DNA of 12,781 nt from an uncultured Dialister sp. (GCA_900543455.1 UQRR01000063.1:1-12781), one strand, 5' to 3'; shown: positions 1 through 6,710, counted from the first letter of the stretch. Translations and numbers: made by a program. The notes: generated by a model not told the origin, from the letters alone.

Positions 1-83
1 AGCTATTTAAGGAAGATGATGACGAAGCTATGTATAAAAATCCATATGAAATCCGACTCTGCGATTTAATCAGCGTTCCCTTA
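1..83. repeat. Truncated MITE-like palindromic element (half copy)
   Basis: The reverse complement of this stretch aligns along its whole length with the left half of the full element at 5932-6098. It has the same terminal segment (GGGAACGCTGATTAAATCG), the same CAGAGTC, the same TTTTTATACAT and CTTCGTCAT blocks, and the same CTTAAATAGC approach to the central hairpin. The window starts inside the element, so the other half should lie to the left. No coding capacity is visible. Divergence of several bases from the 5932 copy suggests an old family rather than a recent duplication. Confidence 0.75.
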
Positions 84-474
84 GATGGCGCGTATCGCTC
101 CCTCCTTCCTTTACTATGAAAATCGGCTGTCAGGTTGGGCGGGTTCATTGGGTTCAGAGGGTAGGGCGGGGGTGGAAGGAACGCACAATTCATATAGCGT
201 CCCAATACCCCATATATATAACTTCACGGTGCTACTAATTTTGATGCGCCGCACTACACCTTTTGAACCCATTGAACCTATAGAACCTGTTGAACCTATG
301 CACTAACGGCTTTCGCTCGCAGTGGTGCCGCAAGGCGTGATAGTTTGGAAGGAGGTGCCCGTAGGGCGGAGGTTAGATGATGCGAAGCATCGCAAAATCG
401 ACTTTGCCGATTTGAGTTGGAATGAGCGGTATCTGATTTCTAATCCCTAGCCCCTAATCCCTAATCCCTATTTC
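84..474. other. Gene-free repeat-rich region downstream of trkH
   Basis: I see no credible gene here. The stretch holds a GGTTCA-type pair at 142-157, a perfect 9-nt tandem array at 263-298, and a segment at 350-374 (GGTGCCCGTAGGGCGGAGGTT-like) related to the GC-rich composite repeat elsewhere in the window. It also has small hairpins (GATGCgaaGCATC near 378-390, and AAATCG/CGATTT near 394-414) and a CCCTAAT-type array at 441-470 that ends four bases before the trkH stop codon. Either small hairpin could weakly terminate trkH transcription, but neither has a good T tract. Confidence 0.6.
263..298. repeat. 9-nt tandem repeat (TTGAACCYA)x4
   Basis: Four consecutive 9-nt units read TTGAACCCA, TTGAACCTA, TAGAACCTG and TTGAACCTA. 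The same GGTTCA motif in opposite orientation occurs at 142-157, and GGGTTCA-like runs precede other repeat modules near 1931-1950 and 12625-12645. The 9-nt period creates a false PIEP-like peptide repeat in one frame, which is not evidence for a gene. Confidence 0.7.
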
Positions 475-1923
475 TCACCATCCGCTTCGTTTCCAGAAGG
501 AGGGGATGAAGATGCACATCAGGGTGATGGACTCGAGGCGGCCGAAGAGCATGGAGAGGCAGACGACCATCTTGGAGAGGGTGGGGAGTGCGGCGTAGGT
601 CTGTGTCGCGCCGAATTGGCCGAATGCAGGGCCGACGCTGCCCATGGTGGAGAAGGAGACGCCGAGAGCGTCAAGGAAGGCGAGCCCGTCAAACATCATG
701 ATCGCGGCCCACAGGAAGGCGAGCATGATGTAGAGAAAGAAGAAGCAGAGCACGCGGTAAAGGACGTCGGCCGAGTAGCGGTTTTCTCCGGCGGAGACGG
801 CCTGAACGGCACGGGGGTGGAGGTGGAGCTTCAGCAGGGAAAAGATGCTTTTCCCGAGAAGGATGAAGCGGATGACTTTCATCCCGCCGGCGGTGGAGCC
901 GCCGCAGCCGCCGACAAGGATCAGAAGGAGGAGAAGGAAGCGGCAGAAGTCGGGCCACCGGTCAAAGTCAGCGGCGACAAAGCCGGTGGTGGAGGAGATC
1001 GATGCGGCGTGAAAGAAGGTTTCTCTCAGCGCTGGCAGGAGGGGGGCGCCGCCCTGCAGGACGAGGGAGAGCGTCATGAGGGCCGTGGCGATGGCGACGA
1101 TGGATAGGTAGGTGCGGAATTCCGTGTCCTTCCAGATGACGGAGACGCCGCGTTTCCATGCTTCGACATAGATCCCGAAGTTCGCAGAGGAAATGATCAT
1201 GAAGAAAGCGATGACCATTTCCAGCCGCGCGTCGTGGTAGTAGGCGATGCTTTCATTTCTTGTCGAAAAGCCGCCGGTCGCAATGGTGGAGAAGGCGTGA
1301 TTTAGTGCGTCCAAGGGAGAAAGGCCGCAGAGAAGGTAGGAAAGGAAGCAGACAGAGGTGAAGACGGCGTATACGGCAAAGAGGGCGCGTGCTGTCTCGC
1401 GGATGCGGGGAAGCGCTTTCGATGAGGTGGGGCCGGTGCTTTCTGTCTGCATCATACGCACGGTGCCGCGCCCGGCTTGCGGGAAGAGGGCGACAAAGAA
1501 GACGATGATGCCAAGGCCGCCCAGCCAGTGGGTGAGCGAGCGGAAGAAGAGAAGGCTTTCGGGGACGCAGGTGAGGTCGGTAAATACGGTCGCGCCTGTC
1601 CCGGTGAGGCCCGAGATGCTCTCGACCAGGCTGTCCAAGGGTGAGAGACTTCCGCTCACCCCGTAGGGGAGCGCATAGAGCAGGGATACGGCGATCCAGG
1701 AGAGCGCGGTGATGGCGGTCCCTTCCCGCGGCGTCAGGCTGCTTTCGATCGCCGCCCCTTTTCTTTTCAGAAATAGCGAGAGCGCTGCGGAAACAAGCAT
1801 CGGCGCGAGAAAGGGAAGGATCGGCCCCCGCTCATAGAGCGAGAGCAGGAGCGGCAGCAGCAATGCCGCTCCGCTGGCCGCAAGGACGCGGGACAGCATA
1901 GAGTAGATGATTTGAATATTCAT
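475..1923 (-). CDS. trkH: Trk potassium uptake channel subunit TrkH
   Basis: This is the integral membrane, K+-conducting subunit of a Trk system, 482 aa as called. The four selectivity-filter loops of the TrkH/KtrB superfamily are present: GLTGTGATVF at about 105-114, STIATGGFS at 212-220, SISSTTGFV at 308-316 and STMGSVGPAFG at 425-435. HWLGGLGIIVF (132-142), GGCGGSTAGGMKV (338-350) and the late MLFGRLESITL (458-468) are also family-typical. I chose the ATG at 1923 (MNIQIIYS) because TrkH proteins begin this way. The open frame extends to 2091, but those extra 56 residues are encoded by an intergenic repeat and look non-protein. No convincing Shine-Dalgarno precedes 1923, consistent with repeat insertion just upstream. 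It lies downstream of trkA, its regulatory partner, with a 255-nt gap. The stop is a TGA four bases from a CCCTAAT array. Confidence 0.95.
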   Translation of the reverse strand: MNIQIIYSMLSRVLAASGAALLLPLLLSLYERGPILPFLAPMLVSAALSLFLKRKGAAIESSLTPREGTAITALSWIAVSLLYALPYGVSGSLSPLDSLVESISGLTGTGATVFTDLTCVPESLLFFRSLTHWLGGLGIIVFFVALFPQAGRGTVRMMQTESTGPTSSKALPRIRETARALFAVYAVFTSVCFLSYLLCGLSPLDALNHAFSTIATGGFSTRNESIAYYHDARLEMVIAFFMIISSANFGIYVEAWKRGVSVIWKDTEFRTYLSIVAIATALMTLSLVLQGGAPLLPALRETFFHAASISSTTGFVAADFDRWPDFCRFLLLLLILVGGCGGSTAGGMKVIRFILLGKSIFSLLKLHLHPRAVQAVSAGENRYSADVLYRVLCFFFLYIMLAFLWAAIMMFDGLAFLDALGVSFSTMGSVGPAFGQFGATQTYAALPTLSKMVVCLSMLFGRLESITLMCIFIPSFWKRSGW

Positions 1924-2178
1924 GATTTCGGGGTTTAAGGGTTCAGGGTTGTGGTGGCGGCTTCGCCGCCATGTTAGATGATGGTATTCTCGTATCGCAG
2001 CCTTCCCCTCGAGGGGAAGGTGCCCCGAAGGGGCGGATAGGGCACCGGCGGTATGAAAGACAGATGAGGAAAGCGGAGAAGTGCGCGGCACATGTGAGGA
2101 AAGCGTGAGTCCCTCGCCGCGGATGACAAAGATTTCTCGCTTTGCTCGAAATGACCGTGCGAGAGAGTCTGACGTCTC
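1924..2178. repeat. Composite GC-rich repeat between trkA and trkH (copy A)
   Basis: The gap contains a GGGTTCAGGGTT run, a GGTGGCGGCTTCGCCGCC hairpin module at about 1953-1970, and an approximately 80-nt block at 1991-2070. That block carries the perfect 20-bp palindrome CCTTCCCCTCGAGGGGAAGG (2001-2020) followed by a CCCC-GAAG-GGGC hairpin. It matches the reverse complement of 6911-6992 with only a few differences and resembles 12643-12781. A further segment near 2127-2155 (GATTTCTCGCTTTGCTCGAAATGAC type) is a separate dispersed module. No promoter for trkH is visible, so trkH probably depends on readthrough from trkA across these hairpins. Confidence 0.75.
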
Positions 2179-3525
2179 CTAGTCACTGTTTCTAAAGTAC
2201 CGCAGCACCTGATCGGTGTGATCGGCTTGGATGATGAGGATCGCGCGGTCACCCGCGGAGAGGACGGTGCGTCCATCAGGGATGAGGATCTCTTCGCCGC
2301 GGACGAGTGCGCCGACAAGGCATTCCTTCGGGAGACGCGCTTCCATGAGTGAGCGGCCGCAGGCGGGAGCGCCTGTCTGCAGGATGACCTCGGCGGCCTG
2401 GACGCGGGCGCCCTCGAGGAAGGAGATCGAGACGACGCTGCCCTTTCGGATATAGCTCAGGACTTCACCGGCAGCGAGGATGTGGGTGGAGAGTGCGATG
2501 TCGATGCCGACCTGCTGCATGAGGAGGGCATACTCGCTCCTTACGACGCGCACGATGGTCTGCCGCGCGCCGAGGTGCTTGGCGAGGAGCGCCATCATCA
2601 TATTCAGCCGTTCGTCCTTGGTGAGACAGATGACGGTGTCTGCCTCGCCGATGCCTTCGGCGGTGAGGAGATCCATGTCTGTGCCGTCACCGGCAAGGAC
2701 CAGACCTTTCCGGAGCTTTTGCGCCATGGTCTCACAGCGTTTCCTGTCCTTGTCGATGACCTTGACAGAGAGCCCCTGCGCCTCGAGCATGGGGGCGAGC
2801 GCCTGCCCGATGCGGCCCGCGCCGATGATGACGACTTTCTTCGCCTTTTGCTGCACGCGAAGGTTCGCACGGGATTCCATTTCGGAAAGGGAGGCCGGTG
2901 TCCCGAGGAAATATACATTGTCCATCGGGAGCAGGCAGTCGTCGCCGTGCGGGATCAGGATGTCATGGTCCCGCTGTACCATGGCGATCAGAAGTGAAGG
3001 CGGGAGGGAGAGGGACTTCAGCGGGATATGGATCAGCGGCGAAGTGGTGGAGAGCTTCGTCTCGAGCAGGCGCACCCGCCCGCCGGCAAAGTCCTCGATG
3101 TTCAGCGCGTGCGGTGTCCGGAGCAGCTGGAAAATTTCACGCGCCGTGATGAGCTCTGGCGAGAGGATGAGGTCGATGTCGAAATTTTCATGCAGGTAGG
3201 ACGCCGGCTCGGATAAATACTTCATCTCGCGAATGCGCGCGATGGTATGAGGGATGCCGTTCTGCCTCGCAAGGATGGAGGCAATGATATTGCTTTCGTC
3301 AGAGGCTGTCGCGGCGACCAGGAAATCACTCTTCCGGATGTCGGGGTCCCGCATGAGAGACGGACTTGTGCCGTCGGCATGGATGGTCAGGATGTCGAGC
3401 TCATCTCGGATGGATTCGAGAATGGCTTCGTTCTCATCGACCAAAATCACGTCATAAGATTCATTCGCGAGCAGCTTCGCGATGGTCAGCCCGAGGTGGC
3501 TGGCTCCGATGATGGTAATACGCAT
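2179..3525 (-). CDS. trkA: Trk system K+ uptake regulatory protein TrkA
   Basis: TrkA is the cytoplasmic NAD(H)/nucleotide-binding gating subunit of Trk. The 448-aa length is normal for the two-tandem-RCK form. The first Rossmann (RCK_N) domain spans about 1-120, with GASHLG at 7-12 and the acidic residue after beta-2 at D30. An RCK_C-like domain follows to about 215. The second Rossmann domain starts at VVIIGAGRIG (231-240) with D258, and a second RCK_C runs to the end. The first glycine motif has Ser where Gly is commoner (GASHLG), while the second is canonical. AAGGAT lies nine bases before the ATG, supporting this start. The stop TAG is inside a CCTAGTCACT stretch that matches the dispersed stop-rich repeat. 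trkH follows on the same strand. Confidence 0.95.
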   Translation of the reverse strand: MRITIIGASHLGLTIAKLLANESYDVILVDENEAILESIRDELDILTIHADGTSPSLMRDPDIRKSDFLVAATASDESNIIASILARQNGIPHTIARIREMKYLSEPASYLHENFDIDLILSPELITAREIFQLLRTPHALNIEDFAGGRVRLLETKLSTTSPLIHIPLKSLSLPPSLLIAMVQRDHDILIPHGDDCLLPMDNVYFLGTPASLSEMESRANLRVQQKAKKVVIIGAGRIGQALAPMLEAQGLSVKVIDKDRKRCETMAQKLRKGLVLAGDGTDMDLLTAEGIGEADTVICLTKDERLNMMMALLAKHLGARQTIVRVVRSEYALLMQQVGIDIALSTHILAAGEVLSYIRKGSVVSISFLEGARVQAAEVILQTGAPACGRSLMEARLPKECLVGALVRGEEILIPDGRTVLSAGDRAILIIQADHTDQVLRYFRNSD

Positions 3526-3577
3526 GGGAAATCCTTCTTAAAATGAAAAATGGAAATGGTAGTGGCGGCTTCGCCGT

Positions 3578-3583
3578 AGTATA
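3578..3583 (-). promoter_or_regulatory. Possible -10 box for trkA
   Basis: TATACT on the minus strand lies about 52 nt before the trkA ATG. There is no good -35 at the expected distance (only a TCAAAC-like sequence), and the site lies next to a CGGCTTCGCCG repeat module. This is a weak call. Confidence 0.25.
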
Positions 3584-3643
3584 AAGAAAGGCGATGCCCG
3601 TTTGAGACGTCAGATGTCTTCCAGTCTCTCAGTCTTCCGGTTT

Positions 3644-3690
3644 CCTAATCCCTAATCCCTAATCCCTAGTCACTAGTCACCAGTCCCTAG
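3644..3690. repeat. CCCTAAT / CTAGTCAC stop-rich repeat, longest copy
   Basis: Three CCTAAT-type heptads run into CCCTAGTCACTAGTCACC and AGTCCCTAG. Related copies occur at 441-470, 5275-5298, 6838-6891 (inverted) and 8491-8524 (inverted), with a 10-nt core (CCTAGTCACT) at 2178-2187. From 3658 on, all three plus frames and all three minus frames contain a stop codon. The array ends three bases before the stop codon of the NIF3-like gene. Confidence 0.85.
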
Positions 3691-3693
3691 CTC

Positions 3694-4002
3694 TCATTTC
3701 CAAAGCTTCACCACGTCGATGACAGGTTCTTCGTAGGGATGGGCTTCACGGATCGCGGCAAGGACATCAGAGAGGTGGGCGTCATCGACGCGGCACTGGA
3801 GGATGTATTCATCCGTTTCCGTCGTTTCTCCGACGGCGCCGTCGTAAGGGTGTGCGCCGGGCAGGCTGGTCCAAGAGGAGTGCACCTGCCACCAGGACAT
3901 GCAGCCTGCATAATTTCCGATCCGTCCGCCGCCGGCTTTGGTAATGACTTCGCGGATGGTATCGACAGATTCTAAGGGGATATAGACTTGGATTTTGTAC
4001 AT
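3694..4002 (-). CDS. NIF3/YqfO-like small protein (COG3323 type)
   Basis: This is a 102-aa protein with a PII/CutA-like ferredoxin-fold signature. It starts YKIQVYIP, has GGGRIGNYAGCMSWWQV in the middle, then LPGAHPYDGAVGETTETDEY, and ends with EAHPYEEPVIDVVKL. The pattern of G-x-IGNY, GAxPyxG and a terminal HPYEEP-x-D is typical of the stand-alone domain related to the insert in YqfO/NIF3 proteins. Its biochemical role is unsettled, so I assign none. I chose the ATG at 4002 (MYKIQVY). AGAAG lies about nine bases before it, whereas the in-frame ATG at 4020 has no ribosome site and adds six residues outside the fold. It is separated from trkA by repeats and divergent from the flavoprotein operon at 4211. 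Confidence 0.8.
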   Translation of the reverse strand: MYKIQVYIPLESVDTIREVITKAGGGRIGNYAGCMSWWQVHSSWTSLPGAHPYDGAVGETTETDEYILQCRVDDAHLSDVLAAIREAHPYEEPVIDVVKLWK

Positions 4003-4150
4003 AGTAAGATCTTCTTTCATAAAAAGGTTCAGCAGGGGGGCGGCGCATCATTATCATAAAGCGCCGTAGAGTTTTAAGTTGAAACTTCAGAACCTGTTAA
4101 TGATTTCGTCCCCATTGTACGCGGTGCGATGGGGAATGGCAAGAAGGGAC

Positions 4151-4180
4151 TTCACAAAAATGTAGGAAAAAACGTATAAT
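4151..4180 (+). promoter_or_regulatory. Promoter of the 4211-5876 operon
   Basis: TTCACA (4151-4156) and a perfect TATAAT (4175-4180) are separated by 18 nt. The expected transcript start near 4187 leaves a short leader with AAGGAG at 4197-4202, eight bases before the ATG at 4211. No other good promoter is visible before the downstream genes, so this probably drives all four. Confidence 0.75.
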
Positions 4181-4210
4181 AAGGGTAAGTGCAAAGAAGG
4201 AGTCAAAACC

Positions 4211-4699
4211 ATGCCCAAGAACACACCCATGCGAAGAAAAGACCGAAAGGTGACGGACGAAGATGCCATCCGTTTCATCCTGATGAATCAGGAGGTCCTC
4301 CATCTCGGACTTTCTGACAGCGATCGGATCTACGTGGTGCCGGTGAATTATGCCTTCACCTATGAAGATGGGCATCTGGCACTCTATTTCCATGGCGCCA
4401 AAGCAGGACTGAAGTACGATATCCTGCAAGAAAAGCCGGACGTCGGCTTCTGCATCGACGGTGATCAGATGGTGATCCCCGATGAAAAAGACGCGGGCCG
4501 CTTCACCACACACTACAAGTCCGTCATCGGAAGCGGGCGTGTGTCCATGATCCGAGAGAGCGGGGAGGCGAGGAAGGCGCTCACTCTTTTTATGAAACAC
4601 TACTCGCCGCATGACTGGGACATCAGCGATGCCATGGCTGAAAGGGCGGCGATCTTCCGCCTGGACGCAGAAGAATTTCAGGTAAAGGTCAATCGATAA
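4211..4699 (+). CDS. Pyridoxamine 5'-phosphate oxidase-family flavoprotein (NimA-like)
   Basis: This is a 162-aa cytoplasmic protein of the FMN-binding split-barrel superfamily. It resembles the NimA/COG3467 branch, which includes nitroimidazole-resistance reductases as well as many uncharacterised members. Visible features are the MRRKDRKVTD N-terminus (from residue 7), VVPVNYAFTYEDG (42-54), LYFHGAKAGLKYDIL (58-72), which is the typical flavin-phosphate region, HYKSVIGSGR (101-110) and a C-terminal LDAEEFQVKV strand. Length is normal for the family. The AAGGAG eight bases upstream supports the start at 4211 over the in-frame ATG at 4229. It is the first gene of a four-gene run, with 31 nt to the next. 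Substrate and any drug-resistance role cannot be read from sequence. Confidence 0.85.
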   Translation: MPKNTPMRRKDRKVTDEDAIRFILMNQEVLHLGLSDSDRIYVVPVNYAFTYEDGHLALYFHGAKAGLKYDILQEKPDVGFCIDGDQMVIPDEKDAGRFTTHYKSVIGSGRVSMIRESGEARKALTLFMKHYSPHDWDISDAMAERAAIFRLDAEEFQVKVNR

Positions 4700-4730
4700 A
4701 TGGTCGGCGTCATCGCCTAAAGGAGAAACC

Positions 4731-5279
4731 ATGCAAAACTGGAAAGATCGCTATGAAGCCAAACTCACCAAGCCTTGGATGAAAAAATATTTTTCTTATC
4801 GGGGACGTTTGAACAGGAAGCCGTACATTCTGCGCAGCTTGGTATTGTCTCTGATTTTTAATCTTTTTTTGTCTTTGGTAATCGAAATGTTAGCTCGTGC
4901 TTTGCCGAGTGGAGGAATCGTTTTCAATATCTTTTCCGCCGTCTTGGGACTTGTGTACCAAGTGGCATCCTTTTCTCTCATTGCCCGCCGCCTGCATGAC
5001 ATCGATAATGGTGCGGAGAGTTTCATTAAACTCAGCCTCGGCGTCGGGATTGGGATATTCGTCATCGGACTTGTCTGTCTGCTGCTGTCTCTCCTGCCGA
5101 TCCCGTTCATTCGTGTAATCATGGGAGGCATTATCACCTTCGTGATTGGTGCTGGCTGGATCTTCGGCCTTTACATTCTCTTTGTCCTCATCTGCCTCCT
5201 TTTCCGAAAAGGCACAACTGGCCCGAATCGTTTCGGCGAAGACCCGCTTCAGCATGTGGGAGTCACGCCTAATTCCTAA
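4731..5279 (+). CDS. DUF805 family inner-membrane protein
   Basis: This is a 182-aa polytopic membrane protein. Diagnostic DUF805 elements are present: FSYRGRLNRKPYI near residues 21-33 (the F-x-GR-x-NR motif), RRLHDID at 86-92, and the closing G-x-GPNRFGEDPL at 161-173. About four hydrophobic segments occur at roughly 35-58, 62-84, 100-122 and 130-157. AAAGGAG lies just before the ATG. Family function is unknown. The last few residues (HVGVTPNS) and the TAA stop run into a copy of the CCTAATCCCTAGTCAC repeat starting at 5275, so the extreme C-terminus may be repeat-derived. Second gene of the operon, 36 nt before the next. Confidence 0.88.
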   Translation: MQNWKDRYEAKLTKPWMKKYFSYRGRLNRKPYILRSLVLSLIFNLFLSLVIEMLARALPSGGIVFNIFSAVLGLVYQVASFSLIARRLHDIDNGAESFIKLSLGVGIGIFVIGLVCLLLSLLPIPFIRVIMGGIITFVIGAGWIFGLYILFVLICLLFRKGTTGPNRFGEDPLQHVGVTPNS

Positions 5280-5298
5280 TCCCTAGTCACCAGTCCCT
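5275..5298. repeat. Stop-rich repeat copy overlapping the DUF805 stop codon
   Basis: CCTAATCCCTAGTCACC followed by AGTCCCT matches 3658-3688 with one 7-nt TAGTCAC unit missing. The TAA at 5277-5279 that ends the DUF805 gene is part of this repeat. Confidence 0.8.
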
Positions 5299-5315
5299 CA
5301 CAAAAGGAGCCCATC

Positions 5316-5501
5316 ATGGATCTATCAGAACAGATCATGAAGAACGATCTTTATAAAACCTTCGAGCCCTACATCGACCCCGCCGTCACGATGAAGGAGC
5401 GTCTCGACGGCCATGTACGCCTCAGCGCACATGCAAGTGAAGAAGCAAAACAGGCGCTCGCCAAGTGGAAGGCCATCAAGCTGAAGGAACGGCTGTTTTA
5501 A
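5316..5501 (+). CDS. Small protein of unknown function, 61 aa
   Basis: I do not recognise this protein. It has no membrane segment, is rich in charged residues, and reads as a helical polypeptide (DPAVTMKERLDGHVRL, then EEAKQALAKWKAIKLKERLF). Evidence that it is real: AAAGGAG at 5303-5309 seven bases before the ATG, placement between two same-strand genes with 36-nt and 27-nt gaps, and a clean in-frame stop. Being sandwiched between two predicted membrane proteins suggests, but does not show, a cytoplasmic partner role. Confidence 0.7.
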   Translation: MDLSEQIMKNDLYKTFEPYIDPAVTMKERLDGHVRLSAHASEEAKQALAKWKAIKLKERLF

Positions 5502-5528
5502 GAAAAACCATGGAAAAGGAGAACCATC

Positions 5529-5876
5529 ATGGACACCCATCTCGATCCGACATCCATCGCCCTCTTGAATCTGCTCACGGAGAAGCAGAAGGACTATGCG
5601 CTGACCCTGTATGCGAACCGTGAGAAGAAGGTATCGACCGCTTACATCCTATGGGTGGTCTTTGGCGTGTACTATTTCTACCTCGGACATCCAGTGAAGA
5701 ATATCCTTCTCTGGCTCCTCTGCGGCTGCTTCATCGGCATTATCTGGTGGATCATCGATCTTTTCCGCATCTCCGGCATGGTGAAGCGGAAGAATCAAGA
5801 GATCCTGAAGATCTGTATCGCGGAAGCCCAGCAGCTCTACCCGAGCCCCGTGCCGCCCGTGCATTTTGAAAAATAG
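5529..5876 (+). CDS. TM2-domain membrane protein
   Basis: This is a 115-aa protein with a short N-terminal helical region (residues 1-33) followed by a TM2 domain. The domain reads KKVSTAYILWVVFGVYYFYLG (33-53), the first membrane helix with the usual FYLG end. A turn HPVKN follows, then a second helix at about 58-78 that includes GIIWWIIDLFRISGMV (70-85), the hallmark W-x-x-D-x-F-R-I ending. A soluble tail of about 30 residues follows. TM2 proteins have no general assigned function. AAGGAG precedes the ATG. It is the last gene of the operon, and a strong terminator begins 10 nt after the stop. Confidence 0.88.
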   Translation: MDTHLDPTSIALLNLLTEKQKDYALTLYANREKKVSTAYILWVVFGVYYFYLGHPVKNILLWLLCGCFIGIIWWIIDLFRISGMVKRKNQEILKICIAEAQQLYPSPVPPVHFEK

Positions 5877-5886
5877 ATCATATCGC

Positions 5887-5918
5887 AAAAGGCCGCCCTG
5901 CAAGCAGGGCGGCCTTTT
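5887..5918 (+). terminator. Intrinsic terminator of the TM2-gene operon
   Basis: A perfect 15-bp stem, AAAAGGCCGCCCTGC (5887-5901) with GCAGGGCGGCCTTTT (5904-5918), is followed by one more T. The symmetric A and T tracts let it act in both directions. The surrounding 35-nt stretch 5884-5918 recurs exactly at 6758-6792. Confidence 0.92.
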
Positions 5919-5931
5919 TAGAAAGCACTGA

Positions 5932-6098
5932 TTAAGGAAACGCTGATTAAATCGCAGAGTCAGATTCCACAAGAATTTTTATACATGACTTCGTCATAGC
6001 CCTCCTTAAATAGCCTGCTATTCGCGTCAGGCTATTTCTCGTCATGCATAAAAATTCAAGAGTAAAATCTGACAACGATTTAATCAGTGTTTCCTTAA
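5932..6098. mobile_element. Full-length palindromic MITE-like element (about 167 bp)
   Basis: The terminal inverted repeats are 23 nt with one mismatch (5932-5954 and 6076-6098); they share TTAAGGAAAC and CTGATTAAATCG around a single G/A difference. Inner blocks are also arranged as an imperfect palindrome (TTTTTATACATGAC against GTCATGCATAAAAA). A central hairpin is formed by AAATAGCCTG (6008-6017) and CAGGCTATTT (6028-6037). It has no coding capacity. A half copy lies at 1-83 and an internally deleted copy at 8614-8658. The outermost TTAA on both sides may be the target duplication or part of the repeat; the other copies lack it. The right end overlaps the hicB stop codon. Confidence 0.8.
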
Positions 6099-6457
6099 AT
6101 AGAATGGGTTCGGATACGCTGCGAGAGAAGATAAACGCAATACTGATTCAGGCTTGTGCCTTCTTCTTTTGCACGTTCTGTTAAATCTCGATGCAGGGAT
6201 TTCGGGAGACGTAATTTGAATTGGCCGGAGAATGTTTCAGTGCTGGCAGGTTCGGGGATGGGATAGCCATCTTCCAAAGCGGCAGACAACCATGCTTTTT
6301 TCGCATCTTTCAGATTTGCCAATGCTTCGTCCATCGTTTTACCGCAGGTCAGGCAGCCGGGGAGTTCGGGAAGAGCAGCGGTATAGCCGCCCTCTTCGGT
6401 ATCTTCTATCAGTTCGATCTTGTAGGGACGTTTCATGAAATAGGACAGGTCTTTCAT
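6095..6457 (-). CDS. hicB: Antitoxin HicB
   Basis: This is a 120-aa antitoxin that should neutralise HicA and repress the hicAB promoter. The N-terminal part has the HicB partial RNase-H-like fold: YKIELIEDTEEGGYTAALPELPGCLTCGKTMDEALANLKDA at about 12-52. The C-terminal part (about 76-115: FKLRLPKSLHRDLTERAKEEGTSLNQYCVYLLS) is a ribbon-helix-helix DNA-binding domain. AGGAGA upstream supports the ATG at 6457, which overlaps the hicA TGA as ATGA (4 nt), so the two genes are translationally coupled. The TAA stop lies inside the terminal repeat of the MITE-like element, so the last residues may differ from relatives without the insertion. Confidence 0.92.
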   Translation of the reverse strand: MKDLSYFMKRPYKIELIEDTEEGGYTAALPELPGCLTCGKTMDEALANLKDAKKAWLSAALEDGYPIPEPASTETFSGQFKLRLPKSLHRDLTERAKEEGTSLNQYCVYLLSQRIRTHSI

Positions 6458-6699
6458 TTTGCATGCATCTCCTTTTCAACGATATCTTTTACCATACGGA
6501 CATAGATTTTCTTGATGGGTATATGTGCAGGAATCGTGAGCGGAGCGCAGCCTGGTTTTCGAAATGTGTGGTGGCTGCTTCCTCCACGCGGGTTGTTATC
6601 CGTGTATCCATAGCGGATAAGAATTTTCTTGAGCTCTTCGAAACGCATATCACCGGGGATGGTGTACAAGCGTTTGATCAGTTTATCCCATTGAGACAT
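6454..6699 (-). CDS. hicA: Toxin HicA (mRNA interferase)
   Basis: This is an 81-aa double-stranded-RNA-binding-fold toxin that, by family knowledge, cleaves mRNA in the cytoplasm. The fold reads KLIKRLYTIPGDMRFEELKKILIRYGYTDNN, then RGGSSHHTFRKPG. The catalytic His of HicA lies in this G-S-H motif (H43, adjacent H44). A closing PAHIPIKKIYVRMVKDIVE helix follows. Length is normal and there is no disabling change in the motif, so the toxin looks intact. AGGTGA lies seven bases before the ATG. It is first in the operon, with hicB overlapping by four bases, the standard order for hicAB. Confidence 0.93.
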   Translation of the reverse strand: MSQWDKLIKRLYTIPGDMRFEELKKILIRYGYTDNNPRGGSSHHTFRKPGCAPLTIPAHIPIKKIYVRMVKDIVEKEMHAK

Positions 6700-6710
6700 A
6701 GAATCACCTC

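Noticed and set aside
85..306. 73-aa plus-strand open frame
   Set aside because: It overlaps repeats; its C-terminal PIEP pattern comes from the 9-nt tandem array, and no ribosome site precedes it.
616..1107. 163-aa open frame antisense to trkH
   Set aside because: It mirrors the high-GC coding frame of trkH and has low-complexity charged sequence with no family features.
1924..2091. N-terminal extension of TrkH to 538 aa
   Set aside because: The extra residues are encoded by the composite repeat and the family start is at 1923.
3644..3690. Possible CRISPR or telomere-like array (CCCTAAT)
   Set aside because: Units are contiguous 7-mers without spacers, in a dispersed repeat family; nothing indicates a chromosome end or cas genes.
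4109..4134. CCCCAT/ATGGGG hairpin between the NIF3-like gene and the flavoprotein operon
   Set aside because: Stem is only six pairs with a long loop and no T tract; too weak to call.
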